DNA of 64,000 nucleotides from Lepidurus packardi. Taxonomy: Eukaryota > Arthropoda > Branchiopoda > Notostraca > Triopsidae. This document shows, piece by piece, positions 24,418-38,500 of the stretch. The DNA is taken from assembly GCA_023053545.1 (NCBI GenBank), contig JAKZAN010000051.1:1-64000 (forward strand), written 5' to 3'. The notes beneath the pieces are model-generated. The model had not been told where the DNA came from. It made no database searches and was given only the letters and a program-made list of their open reading frames with translations. Within the stretch, counting starts at the first letter, position 1. Every line of letters starts with the position of its first letter. Both the position numbers and the translations under genes were made by a program.

Positions 24418-26793
24418 TTCCGTAAGGAATGAATTAATTAATTACGGACTGAAATAATTCCTTACGGACTGAATTAATTCCTTACGGACTGAATTAATTC
24501 CTTACGGACTGAATTAATTCCTTACGGACTGAATTAATTCCTTACGATCTTAATTAATTCCTTACGGACTTCATTAATTCCTTACACACTGAATTAATTC
24601 CTTACGGACAGAATTAATTCCTTACGGACTGAATTAGTTCCTTACGGACTGAATTAATTCCTTAGGATTGATTGAATTCCTTTCTTACTGAATTAATTCC
24701 TTAAGGACTGAATGAATTCCTTACGGACTGAATTAATTTCATACGGACTGAATTAATTTATTACGGACTTAATTAATCCATTACGGACTGAATTAATTCC
24801 TTACGGACTGAATTAATTCATTACGGACTTAATTAAATCCTTACAGACTGAATTAATTCCTTATGGACTTAATTAATTCCGTAAGGAATGAATTAATTAA
24901 TTACGGACTGAAATAATTCCTTACGCACTTAATTAATTCCTTACGGACTGAATTAATTCATTACGGACTTAATTAAATCCTTACAGACTGAATTAATTCC
25001 TTATGGATTGATTGAATTCCTTTCTTACTGAATTAATTCCTTACGGACTGAAATAATTCCTTACGGACTGAATTAATTCCTTACGGACTGAATTAATTCC
25101 TTACGGACTGAATTAATTCCTTACGGTCTAAATTAATTCCGTACGGATTTTATTAATTCTTTACGGACTGAATTAATTCATTACGGAATTAATTAATCCA
25201 TTACGGACTGAATTATTTCCTTACGTACAGAAGTTATTCCTTAAGGACTGAATTAATTCATTACGGACTTAATTAAATCCTTACAGACTAAATTAATTCC
25301 TTATGGACTTAATTAATTCCGTAAGGAATGAATTAATTAATTACGGACTGAAATAATTCCTTACGGACTGAATTAATTCCTTAAGGACTGAATTAATTCC
25401 TTACGGACTGAATTAATTCCTTACGGACTGAATTAATTCCTTACGATCTTAATTAATTCCTTACGGACAGAATTAATTCCTTACGGACTGAATTAGTTCC
25501 TTACGGACTGAACTAATTCTTTAGGATTGATTGAATTCCTTTCTTACTGAATTAATTCCTTAAGGACTGAATTAATTTCATACGGACTGAATTAATTCAT
25601 TACGGACTTAATTAATCCATTACGGACTGAATTAATTCCTTACGTACTGAACTTATTCCTTACGGACTGAATGAATTCCTTACGGACTGAATGAATTCCT
25701 TACGGACTGAATTAATTTCATACGGATTGAATTAATTCATTACGGACTTAATTAATCCATTACGGACTGAATTAATTCCTTACGTACTGAACTTATTCCT
25801 TACGGACTGAATTAATTCCTTACGGACTGAATTAATTCCGTAAGGACTGAATTAATTCCTTACGGACTGAATTAATTCATTACGGACTTAATTAAATCCT
25901 TACAGACTGAATTAATTCTTTATGGACTTAATTAATTCCGTAAGGAATGAATTAATTAATTACGGACTGAAATAATTCCTTACGGACTGAATTAATTCCT
26001 TACGGACTGAATTAATTCCTTACGGACTGAATTAATTCCTTACGGACTTAATTAATTCCTTACGGACTTAATTAATTCCTTACGGACTTAATTAATTCCT
26101 TACGGACTTAATAAATTCCTTACGGACTGAATTAATTCCTTACGGACTGAATTAGTTCCTTACGGACTGAATTAATTCTTTAAGATTGATTGAATTCCTT
26201 ACGGACTGAATGAATTCCTTACGGACTGAAATATTTCCTTACGGACTGAATTAATTCTTTAGGATTGATTGAATTCCTTTCTTACTGAATTAATTCCTTA
26301 CGGACTGAAATAATTCCTTACGGACTGAATTAATTCCTTACGGACTGAATTAATTTCTTACGGACTGAATTAAATCCTTACGGACTGAATTAATTCCTTA
26401 CGGACTGAATTAATTCCTTACGGACTCAATTAATTCATTACGGACTTAATTAAATCCTTACAGACTGAATTAATTCCTTATGGATTGATTGAATTCCTTT
26501 CTTACTGAATTAATTCCTTACGGACTGAAATAATTCCTTACGGACTGAATTAATTCCTTACGGACTGAATTAATTCCTTACGGACTGAATTAATTCCTTA
26601 CGGTCTGAATTAATTCCGTACGGATTTTATTAATTCTTTACGGACTGAATTAATTCATTACGGAATTAATTAATCCATTACGGACTGAATTATTTCCATA
26701 CGTACAGAAGTTATTCCTTAAGGACTGAATTAATTCATTACGGACTTAATTAAATCCTTACAGACTAAATTAATTCCTTATGGACTTAATTAA
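24418..26793 (+). repeat. Domain B HOR copy, 2,376 bp
   Basis: Inverted monomers at 24418, 24877, 25317 and 25936, then 26794 (spacings 459, 440, 619, 858). GTACGGATTTT at 24238/26614 and 25137/27513, and TTACGCACTT at 24917/27293, repeat at exactly 2,376 bp. I take this as the most regular example of the domain B unit, about 119 monomers. Confidence 0.82.
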
Positions 26794-28251
26794 TTCCGTA
26801 AGGAATGAATTAATTAATTACGGACTGAAATAATTCCTTACGGACTGAATTAATTCCTTACGGACTGAATAAATTCCTTACGGACTGAATTAATTCCTTA
26901 CGGACTGAATTAATTCCTTACGATCTTAATTAATTCCTTACGGACTTCATTAATTCCTTACACACTGAATTAATTCCTTACGGACAGAATTAATTCCTTA
27001 CGGACTGAATTAGTTCCTTACGGACTGAATTAATTCTTTAGGATTGATTGAATTCCTTTCTTACTGAATTAATTCCTTAAGGACTGAATGAATTCCTTAC
27101 GGACTGAATTAATTTCATACGGACTGAATTAATTCATTACGGACTTAATTAATCCATTACGGACTGAATTAATTCCTTACGGACTGAATTAATTCATTAC
27201 GGACTTAATTAAATCCTTACAGACTGAATTAATTCCTTATGGACTTAATTAATTCCGTAAGGAATGAATTAATTAATTACGGACTGAAATAATTCCTTAC
27301 GCACTTAATTAATTCCTTACGGACTGAATTAATTCATTACGGACTTAATTAAATCCTTACAGACTGAATTAATTCCTTATGGATTGATTGAATTCCTTTC
27401 TTACTGAATTAATTCCTTACGGACTGAAATAATTCCTTACGGACTGAATTAATTCCTTACGGACTGAATTAATTCCTTACGGACTGAATTAATTCCTTAC
27501 GGTCTAAATTAATTCTGTACGGATTTTATTAATTCTTTACGGACTGAATTAATTCATTACGGAATTAATTAATCCATTACGGACTGAATTATTTCCTTAC
27601 GTACAGAAGTTATTCCTTAAGGACTGAATTAATTCATTACGGACTTAATTAAATCCTTACAGACTAAATTAATTCCTTATGGACTTAATTAATTCCGTAA
27701 GGAATGAATTAATTAATTACGGACTGAAATAATTCCTTACGGACTGAATTAATTCCTTACGGACTGAATTAATTCCTTACGGACTGAATTAATTCCTTAC
27801 GATCTTAATTAATTCCTTACGGACTTAATTAATTCCTTACACACTGAATTAATTCCTTACGATCTTAATTAATTCCTTACGGACTTAATTAATTCCTTAC
27901 ACACTGAATTAATTCCTTACGGACAGAATTAATTCCTTACGGACTGAATTAGTTCCTTACGGACTGAATTAATTCTTTAGGATTGATTGAATTCCTTTCT
28001 TACTGAATTAATTCCTTAAGGACTGAATGAATTCCTTACGGACTGAATTAATTTCATACGGACTGAATTAATTCATTACGGACTTAATTAATCCATTACG
28101 GACTGAATTAATTCCTTACGGACTGAATTAATTCATTACGGACTTAATTAAATCCTTACAGACTGAATTAATTCCTTATGGACTTAATTAATTCCGTAAG
28201 GAATGAATTAATTAATTACGGACTGAAATAATTCCTTACGCACTTAATTAA
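26794..28251 (+). repeat. Last, truncated domain B HOR copy
   Basis: Inverted monomers at 26794, 27253 and 27693 keep the 459/440 spacing, but the following one (28192) comes after 499 bp. The copy ends at the TTACGCACTT monomer of 28232-28251. The next monomers (GACTTAATTAG, then TTACGAACTG at 28302) belong to domain C. Confidence 0.75.
27793..27912 (+). repeat. 60-bp (three-monomer) direct duplication
   Basis: The triplet TTACGATCTT, TTACGGACTT, TTACACACTG monomers at 27793-27852 is repeated without change at 27853-27912. Elsewhere in domain B this triplet occurs once per unit and runs directly into TTACGGACAGAA. Confidence 0.9.
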
Positions 28252-29774
28252 TTCCTTACGGACTTAATTAGTTCCTTACGGACTTAATTAATTCCTTACG
28301 AACTGAATTAATTCCTTACGGACTGAATTAGTTCCTTACGGACTGAATTAATTCTTTAAGATTGATTGAATTCCTTTCTCACTGAATTAATTCCTTACGG
28401 ACTGAATGAATTCCTTACGGACTGAATGAATTCCTTACGGACTGAATGAATTCCTTACGGACTGAATGAATTCCTTACGGACTGAATTTATTTCATACGG
28501 ACTGAATTAATTCATTACGGACTTAATTAAATCCTTACAGACTGAATTAATTCCTTATGGACTTAATTAATTCCGTAAGGAATTAATTAATTAATTACGG
28601 ACTGAAATAATTCCTTACGGACTGAATTAATTCCTTACGGACTGAATTAATTCCTTACGGACTGAATTAATTTCGTACGGACTGAATTAATTCATTACGG
28701 ACTTAATTAATCGATTACGGACTGAATTAATTCCTTACGTACTGAACTTATTCCTTACGGACTGAATTAATTCCTAACTGACTGAATTAATTCCTTACGT
28801 ACTGAATTAATCCATTACGGACTGAATTATTTCCTTACGTACTGAAGTTATTCCTTACGGACTGAATTAATTCATTACGGACTGAATTAAATCCTTACAG
28901 ACTAAATTAATTCCTTATGGACTTAATTAATTCCGTAAGGAATGAATTAATTAATTACGGACTGAAATAATTACTTACGGACTTAATTAATTCCTTACGG
29001 ACTTAATTAATTCCTTACGGACTGAATTAATTCCTTATGGACTGAATTAGTTCCTTACGGACTGAATTAATTCTTTAAGATTGATTGAATTCCTTTCTCA
29101 CTGAATTAATTCCTTACGGACTGAATGAATTCCTTACGGACTGAATGAATTCCTTACGGACTGAATTAATTCCTTACGGACTGAATTAATTCCTTACGGA
29201 CTGAATTAATTCATTACGGACTTAATTAATCCATGACGGACTGAATTAATTCCTTACGTACTGAACTTATTCCTTACGGACTGAATGAATTCCTTACGGA
29301 CTGAATGAATTCCTTACGGACTGAATTAATTTCATACGGACTGAATTAATTCATTACGGACTTAATTAATTCCTTACGGACTGAATTAATTCCTTACGGA
29401 CTGAATTAATACCTTACGGACTGAATTAAACCCTTACGGACTGAATTAATTCCTTACGGACTGAATTAATTCCTTACGGACTGAATTAATTCCTTACTGA
29501 CTGAATTAATTCCTTACGTACTGAATTAATCCATTACGGACTGAATTATTTCCTTACGTACTGAAGTTTTTCCTTACGGACTGAATTAATTCATTACGGA
29601 CTTAATTAAATCCTTACAGACTGAATTAATTCTTTATGGACTTAATTAAAATAATTCCTTACGGACTGAATTAATTCCATACGGACTGAATTAATTCCTT
29701 ACGTACTGAATTAATTCCTTACGGACGGAATTAATTCCTTACGGACTGAATTAATACCTTACGGACTGAATTAC

Positions 29775-29994
29775 ATCCTCACGGACAGAATTAATTCCTT
29801 ACGGACTGAATTAACTCCTTACGGACTGAATTAATTCCTTACGGACTGAATTAATTCCTTACGGACTGAATTAATACCTTACGGACTGAATTAAATCCTT
29901 ACGGACTGAATTAATTCCTTACGGATTGAATTAATTCCTTACGGACTGAATTAATACCTTACGGACTGAATTACATCCTCACGGACAGAATTAA
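29775..29994 (+). repeat. Domain C marker monomer ATCCTCACGGACAGAA, 200-bp pair
   Basis: The monomer ATCCTCACGGACAGAATTAA, preceded by GACTGAATTAC and followed one monomer later by GAATTAACTCC, lies at 29775 and again at 29975. The same 200-bp pairing recurs at 31791/31991 and 32836/33036; single copies follow further right (for example about 35491, 41610, 45193, 47147, 49377, 57075). It is absent from domains A and B. Confidence 0.85.
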
Positions 29995-30314
29995 TTCCTT
30001 ACGGACTGAATTAACTCCTTACGGACTGAATTAATTAATTACGGACTGAATTAATTCCTTACGGACTGAATTAATACCTTACGGATTGAATTAAATCCTT
30101 ACGGACTGAATTAATTCCTTACGGACTGAATTAATTCCTTACGGACTGAATTAATTCCTTACGGACTGAATTAATTCATTACGGACTTAATTAAATCCTT
30201 ACAGACTGAATTAATTCCTTATGGACTTAATTAATTCCGTAAGGATTGAATTAATTAATTACGGACTGAAATAATTCCTTACGGACTGAATTAATTCCTT
30301 ACGGACTGAATTAA

Positions 30315-30346
30315 TTCCTTAATTAATTCCTTACGGACTGAGTTAA
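30315..30346 (+). repeat. 12-bp truncated monomer, domain C marker
   Basis: TTCCTTAATTAA (30315-30326) lacks eight bases of the consensus and is followed by TTCCTTACGGACTGAGTTAA (30327-30346). The pair recurs at 33376, 36211, 37702, 38419, 42052, 43443, 45613, 47489 (as TTCCTTGATTAA), 47981, 49717, 52491, 53810, 54839, 57416, 57768, 60157, 61308, 62178, 62990 and 63401. Each copy moves the register by eight bases. All 21 lie in domain C. Confidence 0.92.
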
Positions 30347-31205
30347 TTTCATACGGACTGAATTAATTCATTACGGACTTAATTAATCGATTACGGACTG
30401 AATTAATTCCTTACGTACTGAACTTATTCCTTACGGACTGAATTAATTCCTTACGGACTGAATTAATTCCTTACGGACTGAATTAATTCCTTACGGACTG
30501 AATTAATTCCTTACGGACTGAATTAATTCCTTACGGACTGAATTAATTCCTTACGGACTGAATGAATTCCTTACGGACTGAATGAATTCCTTACGGACTG
30601 AATTTATTTCATACGGACTGAATTAATTCATTACGGACTTAATTAAATCCTTACAGACTGAATTAATTCCTTATGGACTTAATTAATTCCGCAAGGAATT
30701 AATTAATTAATTACGGACTGAAATAATTCCTTACGGACTGAACTTATTCCTTACGGACTGAATTAATTCCTTACTGACTGAATTAATTCCTTACGTACTG
30801 AATTAATCCATTACGGACTGAATTATTTCCTTACGTACTGAAGTTATTCCTTACGGACTGAATTAATTCATTACGGACTGAATTAAATCCTTACAGACTA
30901 AATTAATTCCTTATGGACTTAATTAATTCCGTAAGGAATGAATTAATTAATTACGGACTGAAATAATTCCTTACGGACTTAATTAATTCCTTACGGACTT
31001 AATTAATTCCTTACGGACTTAATTAATTTATTACTTACTGAATTAATTCCTTACGGACTGAATTAGTTCCTTACGGACTGAATTAATTCTTTAAGATTGA
31101 TTGAATTCCTTTCTCACTGAATTAGTTCCTTACGGACTGAATGAATTCCTTACGGACTGAATGAATTCCTTACGGACTGAATTAATTCATTACGGACTGA
31201 ATTAA

Positions 31206-33275
31206 TTCCTTACGGACTGAATTAATTCATTACGGACTTAATTAATCCATTACGGACTGAATTAATTCCTTACGTACTGAACTTATTCCTTACGGACTGA
31301 ATGAATTCCTTACGGACTGAATGAATTCCTTACGGACTGAATTAATTTCATACGGACTGAATTAATTCATTACGGATTTAATTAATTCCTTACGGACTGA
31401 ATTAATTCCTTACGGACTGAATTAATACCTTACGGACTGAATTAAACCCTTACGGACTGAATTAATTCCTTACGGACTGAATTAATTCCTTACGGACTGA
31501 ATTAATTCCTTACTGACTGAATTAATTCCTTACGTACTGAATTAATCCATTACGGACTGAATTATTTCCTTACGTACTGAAGTTTTTCCTTACGGACTGA
31601 ATTAATTCATTACGGACTTAATTAAATCCTTACAGACTGAATTAATTCCTTATGGACTTAATTAAAATAATTCCTTACGGACTGAATTAATTCCTTACGG
31701 ACTGAATTAATTCCTTACGTACTGAATTAATTCCTTACGGACGGAATTAATTCCTTACGGACTGAATTAATACCTTACGGACTGAATTACATCCTCACGG
31801 ACAGAATTAATTCCTTACGGACTGAATTAACTCCTTACGGACTGAATTAATTCCTTACGGACTGAATTAATTCCTTACGGACTGAATTAATACCTTACGG
31901 ACTGAATTAAATCCTTACGGACTGAATTAATTCCTTACGGACTGAATTAATTCCTTACGGACTGAATTAATACCTTACGGACTGAATTACATCCTCACGG
32001 ACAGAATTAATTCCTTACGGATTGAATTAACTCCTTACGGACTGAATTAATTCCTTACGGACTGAATTAATTCCTTACGGACTGAATTAATACCTTACGG
32101 ATTGAATTAAATCCTTACGGACTGAATTAATTCCTTACGGACTGAATTAATTCCTTACGGACTGAATTAATTCCTTACGGACTGAATTAATTCATTACGG
32201 ACTTAATTAAATCCTTACAGACTGAATTAATTCCTTACGGACTGAATTAATTCCTTACGGACTGAATTAATTCATTACGGACTTAATTAATCCATTACGG
32301 ACTGAATTAATTCCTTACCTACTGAACTTATTCCTTACGGACTGAATGAATTCCTTACGGACTGAATGAATTCCTTACGGACTGAATTAATTTCATACGG
32401 ACTGAATTAATTCATTACGGACTTAATTAATTCCTTACGGACTGAATTAATTCCTTACGGACTGAATTAATACCTTACGGACTGAATTAAACCCTTACGG
32501 ACTGAATTAATTCCTTACGGACTGAATTAATTCCTTACGGACTGAATTAATTCCTTACTGACTGAATTAATTCCTTACGTACTGAATTAATCCATTACGG
32601 ACTGAATTATTTCCTTACGTACTGAAGTTTTTCCTTACGGACTGAATTAATTCATTACGGACTTAATTAAATCCTTACAGACTGAATTAATTCCTTATGG
32701 ACTTAATTAAAATAATTCCTTACGGACTGAATTAATTCCTTACGGACTGAATTAATTCCTTACGTACTGAATTAATTCCTTACGGACGGAATTAATTCCT
32801 TACGGACTGAATTAATACCTTACGGACTGAATTACATCCTCACGGACAGAATTAATTCCTTACGGACTGAATTAACTCCTTACGGACTGAATTAATTCCT
32901 TACGGACTGAATTAATTCCTTACGGACTGAATTAATACCTTACGGACTGAATTAAATCCTTACGGACTGAATTAATTCCTTACGGACTGAATTAATTCCT
33001 TACGGACTGAATTAATACCTTACGGACTGAATTACATCCTCACGGACAGAATTAATTCCTTGCGGATTGAATTAACTCCTTACGGACTGAATTAATTCCT
33101 TACGGACTGAATTAATTCCTTACGGACTGAATTAATACCTTACGGATTGAATTAAATCATTACGGACTGAATTAATTCCTTACGGACTGAATTAATTCCT
33201 TACGGACTGAATTAATTCCTTACGGACTGAATTAATTCATTACGGACTTAATTAAATCCTTACAGACTGAATTAA
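31206..33275 (+). repeat. Tandem duplication, 1,045-bp period
   Basis: 31,206-32,230 matches 32,251-33,275. Matching markers: TTCATTACGG at 31226 and 32271, the TTACGGACGGAA monomer at 31731 and 32776, the AATAA junction after 31665 and 32710, and ATCCTCACGG at 31791 and 32836. Differences include TTACCTACTG in the second copy near 32,310 and TTGCGGATTG near 33,060. A related unit lies upstream at 29.6-30.2 kb with an offset of 2,016 bp. Confidence 0.85.
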
Positions 33276-34032
33276 TTCCTTATGGACTTAATTAATTCCG
33301 TAAGGAATGAATTAATTAATTACGGACTGAAATAATTCCTTATGGACTGAATTAATTCCTTACGGACTGAATTAATTCCTTAATTAATTCCTTACGGACT
33401 GAGTTAATTTCATACGGACTGAATTAATTCATTACGGACTTAATTAATTGATTACGGACTGAATTAATTCCTTACGTACTGAACTTATTCCTTACGGACT
33501 GAATTAATTCCTTACGGACTGAATTAATTCCTTACGGACTGAATTAATTCCTTACGGACTGAATTAATTCCTTACGGACTGAATTAATTCCTTACGGACT
33601 GAATTAATTCCTTACGGACTGAATTAATACCTTACGGACTGAATTAAATCCTTACGGACTGAATTAATTCCTTACGGACTGAATTAATTCCTTACGGACT
33701 GAATTAAATCCTTACGGACTGAATTAATTCATTACGGACTTAATTAAATCCTTACAGACTGAATTAATTCCTTATGGACTTAATTAAAATAATTCCTTAC
33801 GGACTGAATTAATTTCATACGGACTTAATTAATTCATTACGGACTGAATTAATCGATTACGGACTGAATTAATTCCTTACGTACTGAACTTATTCCTTAC
33901 GGACTGAATTAATTCCTTACGGACTGAATTAATTCCTTACGGACTGAATTAATACCTTCCGGACTGAATTAAATCCTTACGGACTGAATTAATTCCTTAC
34001 GGACTGAATTAATTCCTTACGGACTGAATTAA

Positions 34033-35510
34033 TTCCTTACTGACTGAATTAATTCATTACGGACTTAATTAAATCCTTACAGACTAAATTAATTCCTTAT
34101 GGACTAAATTAATTCCGTAAGGAATGAATTAATTAATTACGGACTGAAATAATTCCTTACGGACTGAATTAATTCCTTACGGACTTAATTAATTCCTTAC
34201 GGACTTAATTAATTCCTTACGGACTTAATTAATTCCTTACGGACTGAATTAATTCCTTACGGACTGAATTAGTTCCTTACGGACTGAATTAATTCTTTAA
34301 GATTGATTGAATTCTTTTCTCACTGAATGAATTCCTTACGGACTGAATGAATTCCTTACGGACTTAATTAATCCATTGCGGACTGAATTAATTCCTTACG
34401 GACTGAACGAATTCCTTACGGACTGAATGAATTCCTTACGGACTGAATTAATTTCATACGGACTGAATTAATTCATTACGGACTTAATTAATTCCTTACG
34501 GACTGAATTAATTCCTTACGTACTGAATTAATCCATTACGGACTGAATTATTTCCTTACGTACTGAAGTTTTTCCTTACGGACTGAATTAATTCATTACG
34601 GACTTAATTAAATCCTTACAGACTAAATTAATTCCTTATGGACTTAATTAATTCCGTAAGGAATGAATTAATTAATTACGGACTGAAATATTTCCTTACG
34701 TACTGAATTAATTCCTTACGGACTGAATTAATTCCTTACGGACTGAATTAATTCCTTACGGACTGAATTAATTCCTTACTGACTGAATTAATTCATTACG
34801 GACTTAATTAAATCCTTACAGACTAAATTAATTCCTTATGGACTAAATTAATTCCGTAAGGAATGAATTAATTAATTACGGACTGAAATAATTCCTTACG
34901 GACTGAATTAATTCCTTACGGACTTAATTAATTCCTTACGGACTTAATTAATTCCTTACGGACTTAATTAATTCCTTACGGACTGAATTAATTCCTTACG
35001 GACTGAATTAGTTCCTTACGGACTGAATTAATTCTTTAAGATTGATTGAATTCTTTTCTCACTGAATGAATTCCTTACGGACTGAATGAATTCCTTACGG
35101 ACTTAATTAATCCATTGCGGACTGAATTAATTCCTTACGGACTGAACGAATTCCTTACGGACTGAATGAATTCCTTACGGACTGAATTAATTTCATACGG
35201 ACTGAATTAATTCATTACGGACTTAATTAATTCCTTACGGACTGAATTAATTCCTTACGTACTGAATTAATCCATTACGGACTGAATTATTTCCTTACGT
35301 ACTGAAGTTTTTCCTTACGGACTGAATTAATTCATTACGGACTTAATTAAATCCTTACAGACTAAATTAATTCCTTATGGACTTAATTAATTCCGTAAGG
35401 AATGAATTAATTAATTACGGACTGAAATATTTCCTTACGTACTGAATTAATTCCTTACGGACTGAATTAATTCCTTACGGACTGAATTACATCCTCACGG
35501 ACAGAATTAA
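34033..35510 (+). repeat. Tandem duplication, 739-bp unit
   Basis: Units 34,033-34,771 and 34,772-35,510. Matching anchors are TTCCTTACTGACTGAATTAA (34033, 34772), inverted monomers (34113/34852 and 34652/35391), the 19-mer (34293, 35032) and TCCATTGCGG (34372, 35111). The length is 37 monomers minus one base, as expected for one 19-mer per unit. I saw no difference between the copies. Confidence 0.9.
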
Positions 35511-38500
35511 TTCCTTACGGACTGAATTAACTCCTTACGGACTGAATTAATTCCTTACGGACTGAATTAATTCCTTACGGACTGAATTAATACCTTACGG
35601 ATTGAATTAAATCCTTACGGACTGAATTAATTCCTTATGGACTTAATTAATTCCGTAAGGAATGAATTAATTAATTACGGACTGAAATAATTCCTTACGG
35701 ACTTAATTAATTCCTTACGGACTGAATTAATTCCTTACGGACTGAATTAATTCCTTACGGACTGAATTACATCCTCACGGACAGAATTAATTCCTTACGG
35801 ACTGAATTAACTCCTTACGGACTGAATTAATTCCTTACGGACTGAATTAATTCCTTACGGACTGAATTAATACCTTACGGATTGAATTAAATCCTTACGG
35901 ACTGAATTAATTCCTTACGGACTGAATTAATTCCTTACGGACTGAATTAATTCCTTACGGACTGAATTAATTCATTACGGACTTAATTAAATCCTTACAG
36001 ACTGAATTAATTCCTTACGGACTGAATTAATTCCTTACGGACTGAATTAATTCCTTACGGACTGAATTAATTCATTACGGACTTAATTAAATCCTTACAG
36101 ACTGAATTAATTCCTTATGGACTTAATTAATTCCGTAAGGAATGAATTAATTAATTACGGACTGAAATAATTCCTTACGGACTGAATTAATTCCTTACGG
36201 ACTGAATTAATTCCTTAATTAATTCCTTACGGACTGAGTTAATTTCATACGGACTGAATTAATTCATTACGGACTTAATTAATCGATTACGGACTGAATT
36301 AATTCCTTACGTACTGAACTTATTCCTTACGGACTGAATTAATTCCTTACGGACTGAATTAATTCCTTACGGACTGAATTAATTTCATACGGACTGAATT
36401 AATTCATTACGGAATGAATTAATTCCTTACTGACTGAATTAATTCATTACGGACTTAATTAAATCCTGACAGACTAAATTAATTCCTTATGGACTAAATT
36501 AATTCCGTAAGGAATGAATTAATTAATTACGAACTGAAATAATTCCTTACGGACTTAATTAATTCCTTACGGACTGAATTAATTCCTTACGGACTGAATT
36601 AGTTCCTTACGGACTGAATTAATTCTTTAAGATTGATTGAATTCTTTTCTCACTGAATGAATTCCTTACGGACTGAATGAATTCCTTACGGACTTAATTA
36701 ATCCATTGCGGACTGAATTAATTCCTTACGGACTGAATGAATTCCTTACGGACTGAACGAATTCCTTACGGACTGAATGAATTCCTTACGGACTGAATTA
36801 ATTTCATACGGACTGAATTAATTCATTACGGACTTAATTAATTCCTTACGGACTGAATTATTTCCTTACGGACTGAATTACATCCTCACGGACAGAATTA
36901 ATTCCTTACGGACTGAATTAACTCCTTACGGACTGAATTAATACCTTACGGATTGAATTAAATCCTTACGGACTGAATTAATTCCTTATGGACTTAATTA
37001 ATTCCGTAAGGAATGAATTAATTAATTACGGACTGAAATAATTCCTTACGGACTTAATTAATTCCTTACGGACTTAATTAATTCCTTACGGACTGAATTA
37101 ATTCCTTACGGACTGAATTACATCCTCACGGACAGAATTAATTCCTTACGGACTGAATTAACTCCTTACGGACTGAATTAATTCCTTACGGACTGAATTA
37201 ATTCCTTACGGACTGAATTAATACCTTACGGATTGAATTAAATCCTTACGGACTGAATTAATTCCTTACGGACTGAATTAATTCCTTACGGACTGAATTA
37301 ATTCCTTACGGACTGAATTAATTCCTTACGGACTGAATTAATACCTTACGGACTGAATTACATCCTCACGGACAGAATTAATTCCTTGCGGATTGAATTA
37401 ACTCCTTACGGACTGAATTAATTCCTTACGGACTGAATTAATTCCTTACGGACTGAATTAATACCTTACGGATTGAATTAAATCATTACGGACTGAATTA
37501 ATTCCTTACGGACTGAATTAATTCCTTACGGACTGAATTAATTCCTTAAGGACTGAATTAATTCATTACGGACTTAATTAAATCCTTACAGACTGAATTA
37601 ATTCCTTATGGACTTAATTAATTCCGTAAGGAATGAATTAATTAATTACGGACTGAAATAATTCCTTATGGACTGAATTAATTCCTTACGGACTGAATTA
37701 ATTCCTTAATTAATTCCTTACGGACTGAGTTAATTTCATACGGACTGAATTAATTCATTACGGACTTAATTAATTGATTACGGACTGAATTAATTCCTTA
37801 CGTACTGAACTTATTCCTTACGGACTGAATTAATTCCTTACGGACTGAATTAATTCCTTACGGACTGAATTAATTCCTTACGGACTGAATTAATTCCTTA
37901 CGGACTGAATTAATTCCTTACGGACTGAATTAATTCCTTACGGACTGAATTAATACCTTACGGACTGAATTAAATCCTTACGGACTGAATTAATTCCTTA
38001 CGGACTGAATTAATTCCTTACGGACTGAATTAAATCCTTACGGACTGAATTAATTCATTACGGACTTAATTAAATCCTTACAGACTGAATTAATTCCTTA
38101 TGGACTTAATTAAAATAATTCCTTACGGACTGAATTAATTCCTTACGGACTGAATTAATTCCTTACGGACTGAATTAATTCCTTACGGACTGAATTAATT
38201 CCTTACGGACTGAATTAATACCTTACGGATTGAATTAAATCCTTACGGACTGAATTAATTCCTTACGGACTGAATTAATTCCTTACGGACTGAATTAATT
38301 CCTTACGGACTGAATTAATTCATTACGGACTTAATTAAATCCGTAAGGAATGAATTAATTAATTACGGACTGAAATAATTCCTTATGGACTGAATTAATT
38401 CCTTACGGACTGAATTAATTCCTTAATTAATTCCTTACGGACTGAGTTAATTTCATACGGACTGAATTAATTCATTACGGACTTAATTAATTGATTACGG

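Larger units (their letters stand above)
3065..28251 (+). repeat. Array domain B (distinct, separately homogenised block)
   Basis: About 25 kb with variants I do not find in the flanking domains: the TTACGATCTTAATTAA monomer (3923 to 27853), TTACACACTGAATTAA, the GTACGGATTTTATTAA monomer (3643 to 27513), TTACGCACTTAATTAA (11 copies, 4302 to 28232), TTTCATACGGATTGAA (5181 to 25716), GTACAGAAGTT, and TTCTTACTGAA after the 19-mer in place of TCTCACTGAA. The 12-mer and the AATAA deletion junction that mark domain C are absent. The right edge is sharp: the last TTACGCACTT monomer ends at 28251, and A/C-type order resumes by 28302. The left edge lies between about 2890 and 3065. Forty-four inverted monomers were counted here. 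Confidence 0.85.

Noticed and set aside
29775..33055. ATCCTCACGGACAGAA monomers as an inserted foreign element
   Set aside because: They align to the 20-bp consensus with a few substitutions and stay in register, so they are ordinary diverged monomers.
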